From Pseudonocardia sulfidoxydans NBRC 16205 (GTDB taxonomy: Bacteria; Actinomycetota; Actinomycetes; Mycobacteriales; Pseudonocardiaceae), in assembly GCF_007989085.1 (NCBI RefSeq), contig NZ_BJVJ01000018.1:1-64000 (forward strand): 64,000 nt of DNA. Reading direction: 5' to 3'. Within the stretch, counting starts at the first letter, position 1; every line of letters starts with the position of its first letter. Shown piece after piece: positions 15,795 to 24,732 of the stretch. The notes beneath the pieces were generated by a model. That model searched no databases. It was not told the origin of the DNA and saw only the letters and a list, made by a program, of their open reading frames with translations. Position numbers and translations under genes: made by a program.

Positions 15795-17651
15795 ATGGCT
15801 CGTGCGGTCGGTATCGACCTCGGAACCACCAACTCCGTCGTCGCCGTCCTCGAGGGTGGCGAGCCGACGGTCATCGCGAACTCCGAGGGTTCGCGCACCA
15901 CGCCCTCGGTCGTCGCGTTCGCGCGCAACGGCGAGGTGCTCGTCGGACAGTCGGCGAAGAACCAGGCGGTCACCAACGTCGACCGCACGATCCGCTCGGT
16001 CAAGCGTCACGTCGGGTCGACCTGGTCCACCGAGGACATCGACGGCAAGAAGTACTCCGCCCAGGAGATCAGCGCCCGCGTGCTGCAGAAGCTCAAGCGC
16101 GACGCGGAGGCGTACCTGGGTGAGGAGATCACCGACGCGGTGATCACCGTCCCCGCCTACTTCGAGGACGCGCAGCGCCAGGCCACCAAGGAGGCCGGCC
16201 AGATCGCGGGTCTCAACGTGCTGCGCATCGTCAACGAGCCCACCGCGGCCGCCCTGGCCTACGGCCTCGACAAGGGCGACAAGGAGCAGACCATCCTGGT
16301 CTTCGACCTCGGTGGTGGCACGTTCGACGTCTCGCTGCTGGAGATCGGTGAGGGCGTCGTCGAGGTCAAGGCGACCAACGGCGACAACCACCTCGGTGGC
16401 GACGACTGGGACGAGCGCGTCATCAGCTGGCTCGTCGACAAGTTCAAGACGGCGCAGGGCATCGACCTGACGAAGGACAAGATGGCGATGCAGCGGCTGC
16501 GTGAGGCCGCGGAGAAGGCGAAGATCGAGCTGTCCAGCTCGTCGAGCGCCACCATCAACCTGCCGTACATCACCGTCGACGCGGACAAGAACCCGCTGTT
16601 CCTCGACGAGACGCTGTCGCGCGCCGAGTTCCAGAAGATCACCTCGGACCTGCTCGACCGCACCCGCGCCCCGTTCAACCAGGTCGTGAAGGACGCCGGC
16701 ATCTCCGTCGGCCAGATCGACCACGTCGTGCTCGTCGGTGGCTCCACCCGGATGCCCGCCGTCACCGAGCTCGTCAAGGAGCTGACCGGCGGCAAGGAGC
16801 CCAACAAGGGTGTCAACCCGGACGAGGTCGTCGCCGTCGGCGCCGCCCTGCAGGCCGGTGTGCTGCGCGGTGAGGTCAAGGACGTCCTGCTGCTCGACGT
16901 CACCCCACTGTCCCTGGGCATCGAGACCAAGGGCGGCGTGATGACCAAGCTCATCGAGCGCAACACCACGATCCCCACCAAGCGGTCGGAGATCTTCACG
17001 ACGGCCGACGACAACCAGCCGTCCGTGCAGATCCAGGTGTTCCAGGGCGAGCGCGAGATCGCGTCGTACAACAAGAAGCTCGGCATGTTCGAGCTGACGG
17101 GTCTGCCGCCCGCCCCGCGTGGCGTGCCGCAGATCGAGGTCTCCTTCGACATCGACGCCAACGGCATCGTGAACGTCTCGGCGAAGGACCTGGGCACCGG
17201 CAAGAGCCAGGCCATGACGATCACCGGCGGGTCCGCCCTGGGCAAGGACGAGATCGACCGGATGATGCGCGAGGCCGAGCAGCACGCCGAGGACGACAAG
17301 AAGCGTCGTGAGGACGCGGAGGTCCGCAACCAGGCGGAGACGCTGGTCTACCAGACGGAGAAGTTCGTCAAGGAGAACGACGAGAAGCTGCCGTCCGAGG
17401 TGAAGGACGGCGTGAACGCCGCTCTGGGTGAGGCGCAGGAGGCGCTGAAGGGCACCGACACCGAGGCTCTCAAGGCCGCGGTGGAGAAGCTGGGCCAGGA
17501 GTCGCAGAAGATGGGTGCGGCCCTCTACCAGCAGCAGGGTGCCGATGGTGCCGCCGCGGGTGCCCCGGGTGCCGACTCGACGGCCGCCGGCGAGCAGGCC
17601 GACGACGTGGTCGACGCCGAGATCGTGGACGAGGACAAGGACAAGAAGTGA
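15795..17651 (+). CDS. dnaK: Chaperone DnaK (Hsp70)
   Basis: This is the ATP-dependent cytosolic folding chaperone that works with GrpE and DnaJ. The 618-residue protein has normal length and begins [16 protein letters not shown], the Hsp70 phosphate-binding signature. It also contains [15 protein letters not shown] and [13 protein letters not shown], the other two family signatures. It ends with an acidic tail ([12 protein letters not shown]). CGGAGG precedes ATG 15795. It heads the dnaK-grpE-dnaJ-hspR operon, and its stop overlaps grpE by 4 bp. Two HAIR sites upstream indicate repression by HspR, encoded by the last gene of the same operon, giving feedback control. Confidence 0.98.
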   Translation: MARAVGIDLGTTNSVVAVLEGGEPTVIANSEGSRTTPSVVAFARNGEVLVGQSAKNQAVTNVDRTIRSVKRHVGSTWSTEDIDGKKYSAQEISARVLQKLKRDAEAYLGEEITDAVITVPAYFEDAQRQATKEAGQIAGLNVLRIVNEPTAAALAYGLDKGDKEQTILVFDLGGGTFDVSLLEIGEGVVEVKATNGDNHLGGDDWDERVISWLVDKFKTAQGIDLTKDKMAMQRLREAAEKAKIELSSSSSATINLPYITVDADKNPLFLDETLSRAEFQKITSDLLDRTRAPFNQVVKDAGISVGQIDHVVLVGGSTRMPAVTELVKELTGGKEPNKGVNPDEVVAVGAALQAGVLRGEVKDVLLLDVTPLSLGIETKGGVMTKLIERNTTIPTKRSEIFTTADDNQPSVQIQVFQGEREIASYNKKLGMFELTGLPPAPRGVPQIEVSFDIDANGIVNVSAKDLGTGKSQAMTITGGSALGKDEIDRMMREAEQHAEDDKKRREDAEVRNQAETLVYQTEKFVKENDEKLPSEVKDGVNAALGEAQEALKGTDTEALKAAVEKLGQESQKMGAALYQQQGADGAAAGAPGADSTAAGEQADDVVDAEIVDEDKDKK

Positions 17652-18334
17652 GCAACCCGAACGGACCCGACGCACGCAGGGGCCCGGACGGAGAGCACGA
17701 GGGCGAGCGGGTCGTGGTGCGCGATCGTCGGCGTATCGACCCGCAGACCGGTGAGGTCAGGACCCCGGCCGGCGACGAGCCGGCCGGGGCCCCGGCCCCC
17801 GGGCAGCCCGCTCCCGCCGCGGACCCGCGGATCGAGGAGCTGGAGGCGGAGGTCGCGGAGCGCACGTCCGACCTGCAGCGGGTGAGCGCGGAGTACGCCA
17901 ACTACCGGCGTCGCGTCGACCGCGACCGGCAGAGCCAGCTGACGGCGGCGCAGGCGCAGTTCGCGTCCGAGATGCTCCCGGTGATCGACGACATCGAGCG
18001 TGCCGAGCAGCACGGCGACCTGAACGGCCCGTTCAAGTCGGTGGCCGACAAGCTCGTCGACACGCTGGCGAAGCTGGGCCTGGAGCCCTTCGGCGTCGGC
18101 GGGGAGCCGTTCGAGCCGACGGTGCACGAGGCCGTCCAGCACGAGGAGTCCGACGCGGTCGGGGCGACGGTCACCGTGGTGTCCACGGTGCTGCGCCGCG
18201 GCTACCGCCTGGGCGATCGTGTGCTGCGGCCGGCGATGGTGACCGTCGTCGACCGTGCGGCGGCCGACGTGCCGGCCGCCGAGCAGCCGGCACCCGGTAC
18301 CGAACGGCAGCAGAACCCCGAGCAGCAGCGCTGA
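17648..18334 (+). CDS. grpE: Nucleotide exchange factor GrpE
   Basis: GrpE releases ADP from DnaK. The 228-residue protein starts with about 55 disordered charged and Pro-rich residues, then a coiled-coil segment ([19 protein letters not shown]). The GrpE core follows with [10 protein letters not shown] and [20 protein letters not shown], the family signature. The tail is again disordered. GTG 17648 overlaps the dnaK stop (GTGA), so it is translationally coupled. The long ends are typical of actinobacterial GrpE. Confidence 0.96.
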   Translation: MSNPNGPDARRGPDGEHEGERVVVRDRRRIDPQTGEVRTPAGDEPAGAPAPGQPAPAADPRIEELEAEVAERTSDLQRVSAEYANYRRRVDRDRQSQLTAAQAQFASEMLPVIDDIERAEQHGDLNGPFKSVADKLVDTLAKLGLEPFGVGGEPFEPTVHEAVQHEESDAVGATVTVVSTVLRRGYRLGDRVLRPAMVTVVDRAAADVPAAEQPAPGTERQQNPEQQR

Positions 18335-18353
18335 TCAGCGGAGAGGAGGCGGA

Positions 18354-19550
18354 GTGACCCAGCGGGACTGGATCGAGAAGGACTTCTACCGCGAGCTGGG
18401 CGTCGCCTCCGGCGCGTCCGCGGACGAGATCAAGAAGGCGTACCGCAAGCTCGCCCGCGAGCTGCACCCCGACGCCAACCCCGGCGACGCCGAGGCCGAG
18501 GCGCGGTTCAAGGCCGTGTCCGAGGCCTACGGCGTCCTGTCCGACGACAAGAAGCGCAAGGAGTACGACGAGACCCGAGCGCTCTTCGCCGGCGGCGGCG
18601 GTGGTTTCGGGGGTGGCGCGGGCGGCTTCCCCGGCGGCTTCGGCACCGGCGCGGGCGGACAGTCCTTCGAGGACCTGTTCGCCCGGTCGGGTGCCGGCGG
18701 TGGGGGCGCCGGTGGCCTGGGCGACCTGTTCGGCGGACTGTTCGGCGGAGGTGGCCGGGGCGGCGCGACGCGCGGTGCCCGGGCCGGTGCCCAGCGGGGT
18801 GCCGACGTCGAGACCGAGGTCCGTATCGCGTTCGACGACGCGGTCCGTGGCGCCGAGGTGGCGTTGCGGCTCAGCGCGCCGGGGCGGTGCGAGACGTGTG
18901 GCGGGTCGGGTGCCCGGCCGGGTACGACGCCGCACACCTGCCCGACGTGCGGCGGGCTGGGCCTGGTCACCCGTAACCAGGGTGCTTTCGGTTTCTCGGA
19001 GCCCTGCACCGACTGCCGCGGGACGGGCCGGATCGTCGACGACCCGTGCCCGGAGTGCCACGGCAACGGCGTGAGCACCCGGACCCGCACGTTGACGGTC
19101 CGGATTCCCGCGGGCGTCGACGACGGGCAGAAGGTGCGGCTGGCCGGTCAGGGTGAGCCGGGTCGCGGTGGGGCGCCGGCGGGCGACCTGTTCGTCAAGG
19201 TGCACGTCACCGCGGACAAGGTGTTCGGCCGCTCGGCGAAGAACGCCGACGACCTGACCCTGAAGGTGCCCGTCACGTTCCCGGAGCTGACGCTCGGTGC
19301 GACGCTGACGGTGCCGACGCTCGACGGGACCGTGTCGCTCAAGATCCCGGCGGGCACGGCCAGCGGCCGGACCTTCCGGGTGCGTGACCGTGGGGTGCGG
19401 CGCAAGAACGGCAAGACCGGTGACCTGCTGGTCACCGTCGAGGTGGCGGTCCCGCCGAAGCTCGACGACGCGGCGACCGAGGCTCTGCAGGCCTACGCGG
19501 AGTCGACGAAGGACTTCGACCCGCGCGCGGGTCTGCTCGACGGGAGGTGA
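18354..19550 (+). CDS. dnaJ: Co-chaperone DnaJ (type I, zinc-finger)
   Basis: The 398-residue Hsp40 delivers substrates to DnaK and stimulates its ATPase. It has a J domain with HPD in LHPDANPGD, then a long Gly/Phe-rich linker ([12 protein letters not shown]). Four CxxCxGxG zinc repeats follow ([32 protein letters not shown]), then a C-terminal substrate domain. I start at GTG 18354, where GAGAGGAGG is upstream and the protein begins [12 protein letters not shown], as in mycobacterial DnaJ1. It lies 19 bp after grpE and its stop is next to the hspR start. Confidence 0.97.
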   Translation: MTQRDWIEKDFYRELGVASGASADEIKKAYRKLARELHPDANPGDAEAEARFKAVSEAYGVLSDDKKRKEYDETRALFAGGGGGFGGGAGGFPGGFGTGAGGQSFEDLFARSGAGGGGAGGLGDLFGGLFGGGGRGGATRGARAGAQRGADVETEVRIAFDDAVRGAEVALRLSAPGRCETCGGSGARPGTTPHTCPTCGGLGLVTRNQGAFGFSEPCTDCRGTGRIVDDPCPECHGNGVSTRTRTLTVRIPAGVDDGQKVRLAGQGEPGRGGAPAGDLFVKVHVTADKVFGRSAKNADDLTLKVPVTFPELTLGATLTVPTLDGTVSLKIPAGTASGRTFRVRDRGVRRKNGKTGDLLVTVEVAVPPKLDDAATEALQAYAESTKDFDPRAGLLDGR

Positions 19551-19555
19551 CGGCG

Positions 19556-20032
19556 ATGAGGTCGGCCGACGGCTCGTCGGACGGCGGGGAACCCGTCGTG
19601 GATGCGGTGCTGCCTCCGGGCGCGAGCTCGGACAGTCCGGTCTTCGTCATCTCCATCGCCGCCGAGCTGGCGGGGATGCACGCGCAGACTCTGCGCAGCT
19701 ACGACCGGCTGGGGCTCGTGAGCCCCGGCCGGTCGTCCGGCGGCGGGCGCCGGTACTCGGCGCGCGACATCGCGCTGTTGCGCGAGGTGCAGCGGCTGTC
19801 GCAGGTCGACGGTGTGAACCTCGCCGGGGTGAAGCGGATCATCGAGCTGGAACAGCTCGTCGACGAGCTGCGTGCCCGGGTCGAGGAGCTCACCGCCGAG
19901 CTGTCGACGGCGCACGCCGCGGCCGAGCAGGCGGCTGCGGTCGTGCACCAGTCGTACCGGCGTGATCTGGTGCCGGTCGATCGTCGCCAGGCGCTGGTGG
20001 TGTGGCGGCCGAAGCCGCGCGGCGAGAGCTGA
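19556..20032 (+). CDS. hspR: Heat-shock repressor HspR (MerR family)
   Basis: The 158-residue protein has a MerR-type winged helix-turn-helix (VFVISIAAELAGMHAQTLRS then YDRLGLVSPGR) and the wing SGGGRRYSARDIALL. A coiled-coil segment follows (LEQLVDELRARVEELTAEL). HspR binds HAIR elements, with DnaK as co-repressor, and shuts off the chaperone genes at normal temperature. Three HAIR sites in this window are its likely targets. I favour ATG 19556 because GGGAGG (19542-19547) has good spacing; GTG 19547, overlapping the dnaJ stop, is the alternative. Confidence 0.94.
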   Translation: MRSADGSSDGGEPVVDAVLPPGASSDSPVFVISIAAELAGMHAQTLRSYDRLGLVSPGRSSGGGRRYSARDIALLREVQRLSQVDGVNLAGVKRIIELEQLVDELRARVEELTAELSTAHAAAEQAAAVVHQSYRRDLVPVDRRQALVVWRPKPRGES

Positions 20033-20045
20033 GGCGGGGTCCGGT

Positions 20046-21227
20046 TCAGTCCATCGTGAACGGGTCGTAGCGGATGCGGTCGAGGGGTGTGCCCGCGACC
20101 AGCATCCGCGACACCGTCGCCCGGATCATCGCGGGCGAGCCGCACACGAGTGCGTCGTGGTCGGACCACGAGCCGTAGCGGGTGACGACGTCGGCCAGGG
20201 TGCCGCGCTCGGCCCCGGCGGCGTCCTCGTCGCGTTCCAGGACGGGCACGACGTCGAGCCACGGGTGGGCGTAGGACATGCGACGCAGCGCGTCGAAGTC
20301 GTAGAGGTCGTCCCAGGTGCGGCCGCCGACGAACACCTGGGTGCGTGGCGGCTGGGGGCGGCGGGTGAGGTCGTCGAGGACGGCCTTCATCGGGGCCATG
20401 CCGGTGCCGCCGGCGACCATCAGGAGCTCACGGTCCTCGTGCTGCTGCAGGCCCATGCGGCCCATCGGCGGGCCGATGCGCCAGGTGTCGCCGACGCGGG
20501 CGTGGGCGACGATCGCGCGGCTGACCCAGCCGTTGGTGACGGCCCGGACGTGGAACTCCATGGTCCCGTCGGGGCGGGGCGCGTTGGCGGGTGAGAGGTA
20601 GCGCCACAGCCGCGGGCGCTGCGGTGTCTCGACGCTGACGTACTGGCCCGGCTGGTAGGGGATGGGCTCGTCGGTCTGCACCGTGATGACGGCGAGGTCC
20701 CAGCCGATGCGTCTGTGGTCGACGAGGCGGCCGAGCCAGGAGGCGCGGCCGTGTTCGGCGGCGGCTGCCTCGCTCATGGCTTTGCCGGCGATGGCGTAGG
20801 CCTCGTTCCAGGCCTTCTCGACCTGGGGGGTCCAGTCGGCGCCGGAGTAGGTCGAGACCGCGGACATCAGCGCGTTGCCGACGGCGTCGTAGTGCTCGGT
20901 GAGGACGCCGAACTTGCGGTGGTCGCGGCCGAGCTGCTGCAGGAACGGGATGAGCTCGTCGAGCCGGTCGACCATCTGCACGACGTGGACCAGCGCGCGG
21001 AGCAGCCGGCTGCGCTGGACCTCCATGTTCACGGGGAACAGGTCGCGGGTCTCGGGGGCGTTGCGGAACAGGGTCGCGTAGAAGTGGCGGCCGAGGTCGT
21101 CGGTCTGGTCCTCGATGAGGGCCCAGCTGCGGCGGATCGTCTCGACCAGGCCGAAGGCGTCGGGCAGGGGGGTGGGGCGGGCGGGGGCCGCGGGGAGGTG
21201 GGCACTGAGCAGCTGATCGGCGGTCAT
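20046..21227 (-). CDS. Flavohaemoglobin-like protein (type II, Rv0385-like)
   Basis: The 393-residue protein has an N-terminal globin domain (helix B/C segment HFYATLFRNAPETRDLFPVN; probable haem-ligating His in LGRDHRKFGVL). A ferredoxin-reductase-like part follows: FAD motif RYLS, PGQYVSVETP, and the NAD-binding GGTGMAPM. Classical Hmp oxidises NO to nitrate. However, the length and neighbourhood (clpB, pyrE) resemble M. tuberculosis Rv0385, a type II flavohaemoglobin that is reported to be a poor NO dioxygenase, so the substrate is open. It converges on hspR with a 13-bp gap and is divergent from the PNPOx-family gene. No HAIR site lies upstream. Confidence 0.85.
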   Translation of the reverse strand: MTADQLLSAHLPAAPARPTPLPDAFGLVETIRRSWALIEDQTDDLGRHFYATLFRNAPETRDLFPVNMEVQRSRLLRALVHVVQMVDRLDELIPFLQQLGRDHRKFGVLTEHYDAVGNALMSAVSTYSGADWTPQVEKAWNEAYAIAGKAMSEAAAAEHGRASWLGRLVDHRRIGWDLAVITVQTDEPIPYQPGQYVSVETPQRPRLWRYLSPANAPRPDGTMEFHVRAVTNGWVSRAIVAHARVGDTWRIGPPMGRMGLQQHEDRELLMVAGGTGMAPMKAVLDDLTRRPQPPRTQVFVGGRTWDDLYDFDALRRMSYAHPWLDVVPVLERDEDAAGAERGTLADVVTRYGSWSDHDALVCGSPAMIRATVSRMLVAGTPLDRIRYDPFTMD

Positions 21228-21557
21228 CGGGGGCCGACACTCTCCTCGGTCGTCCTGGGGGTGAACGTGTGGTGCAGCGCGACGGCGAGCGGGTCTCCGA
21301 CCCTAACCGCGCGTCGATCGTCGCAGCGCATCTTCATCCGTTCGGGGACGGTGATCACACTGGGTGGCGCGAGCCCGCGCCGGTGGGCCAGCGTAGCGCC
21401 CGACAGAGCGAAGCGTGACCACCCGGGCACGAAGTGGCACCGTACAGATGTGGCTCTCCGTGTTCCCGGTGTCACCGGCCGCCGCCGGTCCGCCCTCCGC
21501 AGGTCGTCCGGCCCGTCTGTCACGGTACCCGTCGAGGTGCCCGACACCGTCCCCGCG
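21228..21557. other. Divergent intergenic region
   Basis: This region lies between the flavohaemoglobin-like gene and the PNPOx-family gene and should hold both promoters. ACGGTGATCACACTG near 21349 contains the palindrome TGATCA. No HAIR site, terminator or extra gene is visible. Its 3' part could be coding if the PNPOx protein starts at GTG 21450 or 21537 instead of 21558. Confidence 0.4.
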
Positions 21558-22298
21558 GTGGCCCCCACCAGGCCGGATCCCGCGAGCTCGACGTCTCCGC
21601 CGCGCCCCGGCTCGGCGGGTGAACACGTCCTCCAGGACGCGCACGGCACCCGTGACCGGGCCGACCGGTTCTACGCCGACCAGATGCGCGACCGGCTCCT
21701 GCCCCGGATGATCGAGTTCGTCGGACGCATGGAGATGCTGTTCGTGTCCACCTCCGACGCCCACGGGGAGTGTGATGCGTCACTCCGCGCCGGGCCGCCG
21801 GGCTTCGTCGCCGTGCTCGACGAGTACACCCTCGCCTACCCCGAGTACCGCGGCAACGGGGTGCACGCGAGCCTCGGCAACATCAGCGAGAACGCCCACG
21901 TCGGCCTGCTGATGGTCGACTTCGTCGACGACCTCATCGGGCTCCACGTCAACGGGACGGCACGGATCGTCGAGGATGCGGACTTCCGCGACCTCCACGG
22001 CGAGGTTGGCGTCGACCACGGCCGCGGCCGGCGCGCCGAGCGCTGGGTCGTCGTCGACGTCGAGGAGGCCTACATCCACTGCCGCAAGCACATCCCGCGC
22101 ATGGAGCGGGTGTCGCAGCGGCGCGCCTGGGGCACCGATGACCCGGCCCGCAAGGGCGGCGACTACTTCCACGCGAAGGGCACCGAGCCGCGGGTGCCGC
22201 GGGAGCCGCACGCGGCGGCCCGCCGCGCCCGCCCCCGGTTCCCCAGCACGACCCACCTCACCGGCGGGGTGTCGCGGGCGCTGCGCACGCAGCGCTGA
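21558..22298 (+). CDS. Pyridoxamine 5'-phosphate oxidase-family (FMN/F420-binding-like) protein
   Basis: The core begins around TRDRADRFYADQMRDRLLP and has MLFVSTSDAHGECDASLRAGPPGFVAVLD, the split-barrel pattern of PNPOx-like proteins. It then continues NGVHASLGNISENAHVGLLMVDF and HCRKHIPRM. Such proteins bind FMN, F420 or haem and act as oxidoreductases, often in redox stress. The C-terminal ~60 residues are basic and variable. The start is unsure: GTG 21558 fits the family N-terminus best, but there is no clear ribosome-binding site there; 21537 and 21450 are in frame. It ends 3 bp from the convergent TPR gene. Confidence 0.75.
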   Translation: MAPTRPDPASSTSPPRPGSAGEHVLQDAHGTRDRADRFYADQMRDRLLPRMIEFVGRMEMLFVSTSDAHGECDASLRAGPPGFVAVLDEYTLAYPEYRGNGVHASLGNISENAHVGLLMVDFVDDLIGLHVNGTARIVEDADFRDLHGEVGVDHGRGRRAERWVVVDVEEAYIHCRKHIPRMERVSQRRAWGTDDPARKGGDYFHAKGTEPRVPREPHAAARRARPRFPSTTHLTGGVSRALRTQR

Positions 22299-22301
22299 GC
22301 C

Positions 22302-23351
22302 TCAGCGCTCCGACGTGCGCTGCCGGCGTCTGCGCGCCAGGCCGACGACGAGCGTCAGCAGGCCGAGCGCGATCAGCGCGAACCACACGAGGATCGCGAG
22401 GACCCCGAGCCCGGTGGCGACGACCGCGACCAGCACGAGCAGGCACACCGCCAGCACGGCGTAGACCAGCGTGAGTGGGCGGTCGGTGCGCAGCGTCGCG
22501 ACCAGGACCGGCCACGACCCGCGGGGCAGGCCGCGCAACGACCACCAGCCCAGGCCGGCCGTGAGCAGCAGGACGACGCCGCCGACGATCCGCGCGGCGA
22601 GGGCACTCTCGGCCGTCGCCAGCACGGCGATCGTCGCGACGACGAGCCAGAGCCGCATGCGCCCGGACAGCTGCCAGAGCACGGCGACGACCGTCGAGCG
22701 GACCTGCGTCATGGCCGGGGCGAGGCGGCCGGCGTCGATGAGCCCCCGCAGCGCCCGGCCGGGCCTGCGGGCCCGGGCGTCGAGGACGGCCAGGTCGTGA
22801 CGGGCCGCGGCATGCTCCGGGTCGAGGCGCAGCGTCTCCTCGTAGGCGCGTCGTGCCGTGGTCACGTCGCCGAGGTCCCCGGCGACGTCGGCGAGCAGGA
22901 AGTGCGCGTCGGCCGACGACGGCGCCAGCGTCACGACCCGGCCCGCGGCCTGCGCGGCGTCACGCAACCGGCCGGCGCGCTGCAGCACCCGCGCGTAGGC
23001 GATGCCGGCGACCGGCTCCTGCGGGGCGATCGAGACCGACGTCCACGCCGCGGACAGCGCCTCGGCGTGCCGGTCGAGCATCGACAGCAGCAGCCCGCGC
23101 AGCCGGTGCCCGCGCTCGTCCCCCGGGGCGGCGGCGACCGCGGCGTCGGCGGCCGGCAGTGCCTCGGTGTACCGCTCCCGCGCCAGCAGCACGGCGGCGA
23201 GCTCGCACAGCAGCCCGGCGTCCCCCGGCCACGACGACAGGGCGTCGCGGGCGGCCCGTTCGGCGTCGTCGAGGCGGCGGACCTGGCGCAGGTGCGCGAT
23301 CCGGGCCCGCGCGTCGGCGAGACCGTCGGTGCCGGGCCGGGGCGCGCTCAC
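22302..23351 (-). CDS. TPR-repeat membrane protein, partner of the AAA+ gene
   Basis: The 349-residue protein has about 190 residues of tetratricopeptide-type helix pairs (for example YTEALPAADAAVAAAPGDE and ARRAYEETLRLDPEHAAARH). A C-terminal membrane region of about four helices follows (WLVVATIAVLATAESALAARIVGG and the stretch around LVYAVLAVCLLVLVAVVATG). TPRs bind proteins, so it may be a membrane receptor. GTG 23351 overlaps the stop of the AAA+ gene (GTGA), which shows tight coupling. The pair is transcribed from the shared clpB promoter region, so it may be a stress-induced module; this is inference. Confidence 0.75.
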   Translation of the reverse strand: MSAPRPGTDGLADARARIAHLRQVRRLDDAERAARDALSSWPGDAGLLCELAAVLLARERYTEALPAADAAVAAAPGDERGHRLRGLLLSMLDRHAEALSAAWTSVSIAPQEPVAGIAYARVLQRAGRLRDAAQAAGRVVTLAPSSADAHFLLADVAGDLGDVTTARRAYEETLRLDPEHAAARHDLAVLDARARRPGRALRGLIDAGRLAPAMTQVRSTVVAVLWQLSGRMRLWLVVATIAVLATAESALAARIVGGVVLLLTAGLGWWSLRGLPRGSWPVLVATLRTDRPLTLVYAVLAVCLLVLVAVVATGLGVLAILVWFALIALGLLTLVVGLARRRRQRTSER

Positions 23352-24589
23352 AGGTTGCGGTGGCGCTTCAGGTAGGCGGCGAGGTCGTCGTAGCTGCCGT
23401 CGGTGTTGCCGAACAGGGCGACGTTGCGGGCCGCGGCGAACCACGGCCCGGTGCTGGGCGTGACCTCGCGGGCGGCGGCGAGCAGGTCGCGCGTCGTCAG
23501 CGCCTGGACGGTCCCCGAGCGCATCGACGCGGCCAGGGCGCGCTCGGCGGCGGTGTCGCAGACGTGGGCGATGTCGGCGCCGGAGTAGTGCTCGGTCGCC
23601 TTCACCACCTTCACGACGTCGAGCTCCGCGACGGGCCGTTCGCGCAGGTGGTGACGCAGGATCGAGGCCCGGGCCTGCGGGTCGGGTGGCAGGACGAGCA
23701 GCATCCGGTCGAAGCGGCCGGGCCGGCGCAGTGCGCTGTCGAGGTCCCAGGGGTGGTTGGTGGCGCCGAGGACGAACACGCCGTCGTTCGCGCCGGTCGC
23801 GGAGTCCATCTCCGACAGCAGCTGGTTGACGGTGTTGCGCAGGCTGCCCGAGTGCGTCAGGTGCGACCGCTTCTGGCCGAGGGCGTCGACCTCGTCGAGG
23901 AACAGCACGCAGGGCGCGTTGCGCCGGGCCGTCCGGAAGATCTCGGCGAGGTTGCGCTCGCTGCGTCCCACCCACATGTCGAGGACGTCGGCGATCCCGA
24001 TCTCGACGAACTTCGCCCCCAGTTCGCCGGCGACGGCGCGGGCGATGAACGTCTTGCCGCAGCCGGGCGGGCCGTAGAGAAGCAGGCCGCCGCGGGCGGT
24101 GGCGCCGAACTGCCGGGCCATGTCGGGGTTGCGGACGGGCCCGAGGAAGGCCAGCTCCAGCCGCTGTTTGACCTCGTCCATGCCGCCGACGTCGGACAGT
24201 CGGACGGTGGGCCGCTCGGGTGCGCGGAAGTCCTCGGTGGGCGGCGAGCCGGCGTCGTCGGAGGGCGCGGGCTCGGTGAAGCGGATGTCGGCGACCTGCT
24301 GCTCGGCCTTGGCCCAGTCGAAACCGGGGGTGGGCAGCGGTCCCGTCGGAGGCTCCGTCCGGGCTGCCGCGGGTGCACCGCTCGTCAGCGCGCCGGTGAT
24401 CCGTCGGAGCAGTGTCAGCGCCGCCGGGTTGCCCGGTTCGAGGGCGAGCACGTGGCTGCAGTGCGCCAGCGCGTCGGCGGGGCGATGGGCCGTGGTGAGC
24501 AGCTCCGCGACGTGCAGCCGGAGCGGCACGTCGTCGGGTGCGGCGGCCACGGCGGCCAGCAGACTCGTGAGCAGCGGGTCGTCGGTCAT
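23348..24589 (-). CDS. TPR-AAA+ ATPase divergent from clpB
   Basis: The 413-residue protein has an N-terminal TPR-like helical part (residues ~1-65), a linker, then one AAA+ module. It has Walker [11 protein letters not shown], Walker [12 protein letters not shown], sensor region [20 protein letters not shown] with the arginine finger in GRFDR, and a C-terminal lid. The AAA domain is closest in look to Cdc48/FtsH-type unfoldases, but no protease domain is attached. It likely remodels or unfolds proteins, perhaps at the membrane with the TPR protein encoded next. ATG 24589 lies 36 bp from the HAIR site at 24625-24645, so HspR probably controls it together with clpB. Confidence 0.8.
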   Translation of the reverse strand: MTDDPLLTSLLAAVAAAPDDVPLRLHVAELLTTAHRPADALAHCSHVLALEPGNPAALTLLRRITGALTSGAPAAARTEPPTGPLPTPGFDWAKAEQQVADIRFTEPAPSDDAGSPPTEDFRAPERPTVRLSDVGGMDEVKQRLELAFLGPVRNPDMARQFGATARGGLLLYGPPGCGKTFIARAVAGELGAKFVEIGIADVLDMWVGRSERNLAEIFRTARRNAPCVLFLDEVDALGQKRSHLTHSGSLRNTVNQLLSEMDSATGANDGVFVLGATNHPWDLDSALRRPGRFDRMLLVLPPDPQARASILRHHLRERPVAELDVVKVVKATEHYSGADIAHVCDTAAERALAASMRSGTVQALTTRDLLAAAREVTPSTGPWFAAARNVALFGNTDGSYDDLAAYLKRHRNL

Positions 24590-24624
24590 CGTGGTCCAGT
24601 ATCCCTCTCGGCCAAAACAGTGCA

Positions 24625-24645
24625 GTTGAGCGGAACAGACTCAAG
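24625..24645. promoter_or_regulatory. HAIR element (HspR site) between clpB and the AAA+ gene
   Basis: GTTGAGC-N7-ACTCAAG has the same arms as the first dnaK HAIR site. It lies 88 bp before the clpB start and 36 bp before the start of the divergent AAA+ gene, so one repressor site could serve both directions. Confidence 0.9.
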
Positions 24646-24732
24646 TTTCCTGACGTTGGCTCTGATGACAGGGCACACTGGCCGAGGGCCGTGCTGCCCA
24701 CCAGCGATCGGAAGGACCCAGGAGGAACGCGG

